From Fulvivirga kasyanovii (GTDB taxonomy: Bacteria > Bacteroidota > Bacteroidia > Cytophagales > Cyclobacteriaceae), in the NCBI RefSeq assembly GCF_009711405.1, contig NZ_SMLW01000676.1, positions 1 through 64,000 of the forward strand: a DNA stretch of 64,000 nt, written 5' to 3'. The translations under genes were made by a program, and so were the position numbers. Shown here piece by piece: positions 61,177 to 64,000 of this stretch; within the stretch, counting starts at the first letter, position 1; the number at the start of each line of letters is the position of its first letter. The notes beneath the pieces are model-generated. The model saw only the letters and a list, made by a program, of their open reading frames with translations. It ran no database searches and was not told the origin of the DNA.

Positions 61177-64000
61177 CTAGAATTTGATATTGTAGTTTCT
61201 GGTTGTTGTCACTTTGCCGCCCGGCAGTACATACATGATCTTAAAGCCGTAGTCCTGATTTGAAAGCAGGTTGGTATAGTTGGTTTTCAACAGCTTTCGG
61301 ATACCCACTGGCTCGGTATGTGGGCCATCCAGATATTTGTTGATAGCCTTGTTGGTCAGCTCGTGGTAATCACGATAAGTGAAGTATTCAAGGTCGTAAG
61401 TAAAATATACTGTGCCTGGTACTGCTGAACCAACAACTTCGTTTTCGCCCACCTTTAATTCCCTATTGTACTGGAATATGTTCATAGCCCGAAGAGGTGG
61501 TATACCTTGAGGTCTGTCCGTGGATTTCCAGTCACTGATAATGATTTCATTATCGGGAGGGTAATGCTGGTAAAGGTGTGGGTAAATGTGTTTTTTATAC
61601 CAGTCGTTGCCGGTTGTTGCTTCCAACTGCACCAGTGGTTTCGCTTCTTTCCATCCATAGATTTCTGAATGGTCAAGGATCTCATCACTATCAAATGAAT
61701 AACCCAGCTTGACAAGGTTCCAGCCTTCAATAAACACTGCTATGGACTGCTCAGCGGATGCTGCCGTTAGCTTTTCAGCAAAGGTGTTGTATTTACTAGT
61801 CCTGAAATAGGTTTCGTACAGCACAAAATCGTCAGCGAGTGCCAGTGTACCTTCAATTTTGGCCTTAGCCACTTCCACGGAGTTATCATCTTCGCTGTAG
61901 ACGTTATCTGCTCCAAAGTTTACATTGCTGTCCAGCGCCTTATCTTCGGCAGGCACTTTGAGTATCCTTACATTATATACCGTTCCGGGTTGTAGCTCCT
62001 GCGGCACTGTCCAGCTTACTTCTCCACCGGCCTTGCCTGAGAAGCTTGAATAGGCTACCGGCACATCCACTACCTGAGAGGCATGTATGCTATACAGTCT
62101 CGCCAGATACTTCCATTTCACACCCTGGTCATCCGAACCATTGAAAAGGTAGGCCTGTCCGCTTTTCAGGGTCACATAGCTGCGGTTATGTTCATTCTTA
62201 TGGAAGTTGAATTGTCCTTTGACAGGGTAGCTGTAAGCTACGTTTTCTTCCGGTATGTTTTTAGGGGCTGCGCCGGTCTTAAACTCCCTGCTTTCGGTTT
62301 CATATTCCTGTGATCCACTGCCTCCCAAAGGTTTCCATGAGCCATTGACTTTTTCTTCCCATAATACTTTCACCTCTGCAACGATTGGTCTGTTCGGAGG
62401 CAGTATCTCATAAGATTTAAATAGGGCTACATCTTTGCTATCATTCCACACAATCTCTCCATCAATGGGCTGACCATTTTGTTTGACTTTGAAATAATCG
62501 AGCTTAACCCGGTACGATTTGTATTCGTTTTCCTGGTCAAGTATTTCATAGGCTTTACCGATACTCATGGTAAAGGCTACCTGCGGAGTAGTGAACACGC
62601 TTACATCACGCTCTCCATCGGTGGGTGAAACATCGGAGATAACTTTAATACCCGTAGTTTCGCTTACGCCAAGTATCTCACATTCTTCACCAATGGTCAT
62701 TTTAAATCGACACTTGCCTTTAACAAGTCCGCCCAATATGGAGAACTCACCCCCTACAACACCCTGCATATAAACCGGATTAGGAAGCTTGGCCTGCAAT
62801 ACGGCAGCGGCTCCTATGCGCAGAATATCAAATTCACCTTTAATGAACTTCATATTTACCCTGATACCAATACGGCCCATCACATACGCCCATGCCTGAC
62901 CGGAAGCATACCAGCCGTTCATTCCAATTGGGCCACTGCGTCCGGCACATTGGGCATTACCATAGTTTTTGAGCATAATATCAAACCCTAATCCTGCTTC
63001 AAACTCCCCGTAGAACATCAGGAATTTCAGCTTTCCGGTTCCTATTTGCATGGCTGTGCCGAAAGCAAAGCCTGTTCCTGAGCCGAGGGCATTCTCATCA
63101 CGCATGAAGTCGAGGTCCATGTCTCCAAGGATCTCTGACACTTGTGAAGGAGGGGCAGGCATGCCTGGGATGTTGGTACCTACCATAAAGTATGAACCTA
63201 CTTTTACCAATCCTACAAACTCAAGGCCGATGCGCTGGTCGGGTGTGCCGATGTGGATGTACCATTCATCGGGTGAGAAGTGGATCACCGCTGATCCGGC
63301 CAGTCCGCGCTCATGGATACCCTTAACAAGTCCATAGGCATTGACGTAAGTGTCCAGGGTGGCATGAAATGTTTTGTTGTCAAAGTCATAGAGCATCATC
63401 AGGTCGGCATACATGGGAGCTTTCTCAATATTTCGTTCTTTTAGCTCGGTAAGGAAATATCCCTGGCCGGTAAAGCCTACGTAGCGCAAGCCTCCTGAAC
63501 TGTTGAAGGCCATTTCAAAGGTAGCATCACCATTGAAGGGCTTAGGGGATGGAATGGTACCAAGCATTACTGTAGCCCGGAAACCCAGGCTAACGGATGC
63601 GTCCGGTACAAACACTACCCCGCTTTGGGTTTTGCCTACCTGTAAGGAGTGGTTACCGGAAACAGGTGCATCGCTAAGTGTTACCTGGTCAAACTTCTGC
63701 ATGGCCATGTGATAGTACATACCACCGCCGAAGCCATAAATACCGAAGCCGGTGCCTATTGGTTTGGGCAGGCTGACTTTGCCATCAGTGTACCAGTAGC
63801 GCATTTTGTTGACTGAGCCGAATTGTGCTGTGACTTCTATCATCGGGCCGGGATTAAAAGTAGCTTTGATCTGCCCACGGAAGCCTGAACCATACACCTG
63901 GTCTTTGTCAAACAGGCTCAGCGTACCTTCAAGTTTGTAGCAGCCTCCGTTTACTTTTATGTTGATGTCATCAATGTTGGTGCCTCCATAAACCCACTTT
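61177..64000 (-). CDS. Large exported-type protein of unknown function, 5' end outside window
   Basis: The frame is open to the right edge (the 34 codons before the GTG at 63897 have no stop), so the N-terminus is missing. The 940 visible residues hold glycine-rich beta-type segments ('GTGFGIYGFGGGMYYHM', 'IRVNMKFIKGEFDILRIGA') and a C-terminal part with Ig-like strands and no T9SS tail. I recognise no named domain. It is the first gene of the surface/toxin run seen here and is likely part of the same cell-surface complex. Confidence 0.7.
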   Translation of the reverse strand, partial: KWVYGGTNIDDINIKVNGGCYKLEGTLSLFDKDQVYGSGFRGQIKATFNPGPMIEVTAQFGSVNKMRYWYTDGKVSLPKPIGTGFGIYGFGGGMYYHMAMQKFDQVTLSDAPVSGNHSLQVGKTQSGVVFVPDASVSLGFRATVMLGTIPSPKPFNGDATFEMAFNSSGGLRYVGFTGQGYFLTELKERNIEKAPMYADLMMLYDFDNKTFHATLDTYVNAYGLVKGIHERGLAGSAVIHFSPDEWYIHIGTPDQRIGLEFVGLVKVGSYFMVGTNIPGMPAPPSQVSEILGDMDLDFMRDENALGSGTGFAFGTAMQIGTGKLKFLMFYGEFEAGLGFDIMLKNYGNAQCAGRSGPIGMNGWYASGQAWAYVMGRIGIRVNMKFIKGEFDILRIGAAAVLQAKLPNPVYMQGVVGGEFSILGGLVKGKCRFKMTIGEECEILGVSETTGIKVISDVSPTDGERDVSVFTTPQVAFTMSIGKAYEILDQENEYKSYRVKLDYFKVKQNGQPIDGEIVWNDSKDVALFKSYEILPPNRPIVAEVKVLWEEKVNGSWKPLGGSGSQEYETESREFKTGAAPKNIPEENVAYSYPVKGQFNFHKNEHNRSYVTLKSGQAYLFNGSDDQGVKWKYLARLYSIHASQVVDVPVAYSSFSGKAGGEVSWTVPQELQPGTVYNVRILKVPAEDKALDSNVNFGADNVYSEDDNSVEVAKAKIEGTLALADDFVLYETYFRTSKYNTFAEKLTAASAEQSIAVFIEGWNLVKLGYSFDSDEILDHSEIYGWKEAKPLVQLEATTGNDWYKKHIYPHLYQHYPPDNEIIISDWKSTDRPQGIPPLRAMNIFQYNRELKVGENEVVGSAVPGTVYFTYDLEYFTYRDYHELTNKAINKYLDGPHTEPVGIRKLLKTNYTNLLSNQDYGFKIMYVLPGGKVTTTRNYNIKF

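Noticed and set aside
1..64000. A CRISPR array or cas genes
   Set aside because: No regularly spaced repeats of 24-40 bases and no Cas-type motifs were found; the only direct repeat is the pair near 12.9 kb.
1..64000. Insertion sequence or transposase gene
   Set aside because: No DDE, HUH or serine/tyrosine recombinase motif was recognised in any long frame, and no terminal inverted repeats were seen.

Overview
The window looks like chromosome from a gliding-type member of the Bacteroidota, most likely order Cytophagales. The evidence is type IX secretion (T9SS) C-terminal sorting domains, GEVED and SprB-type repeats, an outer-membrane beta-barrel plus lipoprotein pair, weak Shine-Dalgarno use and low GC outside one block. 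No rRNA or intact tRNA was seen. Genus-level assignment is not possible from the sequence alone.

Layout. (1) 1-6067: two secreted modular metalloproteases, an M43 (pappalysin-like) and an M9 (collagenase-like), both with T9SS tails. (2) 6152-12499, minus strand: ordinary chromosomal genes: a two-TM four-helix-bundle sensor fragment, an MreB paralogue, a GreA/Rnk-like factor, glutamate dehydrogenase with a small duplicated Cys-motif protein, and a sigma-54 response regulator with its soluble histidine kinase. (3) 12800-15060: start of accessory DNA, with a tRNA-3'-end-like fragment plus terminator, a direct repeat and small orphan genes. (4) 15063-27322: defence island holding a YeeABC-like trio (GIY-YIG nuclease, helicase, MmeI-type methyltransferase), a Gabija pair (GajA/GajB) and two orphan genes, one a possible PD-(D/E)XK nuclease. 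(5) 27398-41035: one 13.6-kb minus-strand run of 26 tightly packed genes, 20 of which encode a hydrophobic segment. It is GC-richer than its left neighbour by spot count and looks viral. (6) 41314-46667: an ExoVII-like membrane protein, two putative nucleases and two small genes. (7) 46696-64000, minus strand: a surface/toxin locus with a large cut-off protein, an FN3 protein, a SprB-repeat T9SS adhesin, a very large protein ending in an AHH-type nuclease toxin, three likely immunity or orphan genes, a lipoprotein and a beta-barrel.

The most unusual part is region 5. It encodes a fibre with phage tail-fibre repeats, a holin-like protein, a spanin-like pair with an embedded overlapping start, an M15 peptidase, a CHAP/NlpC-like hydrolase, an amidase-fold protein that has lost all its zinc ligands, two peptidoglycan-binding membrane proteins, a membrane-anchored beta-propeller, and a capsid candidate followed by a strong hairpin. 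I find no terminase, portal, tail, sheath, packaging ATPase, replication protein or integrase in it. The best reading is a structural and lysis operon of a tailless, internal-membrane virus (an analogue of the FLiP type of Flavobacterium phages) or a domesticated particle derived from one. That is an inference needing structure prediction and comparative genomics.

The defence genes and the virus-like operon sit side by side in a probable island between about 12.8 and 46.5 kb. The rightmost locus is probably used for surface display and competition with neighbouring bacteria.
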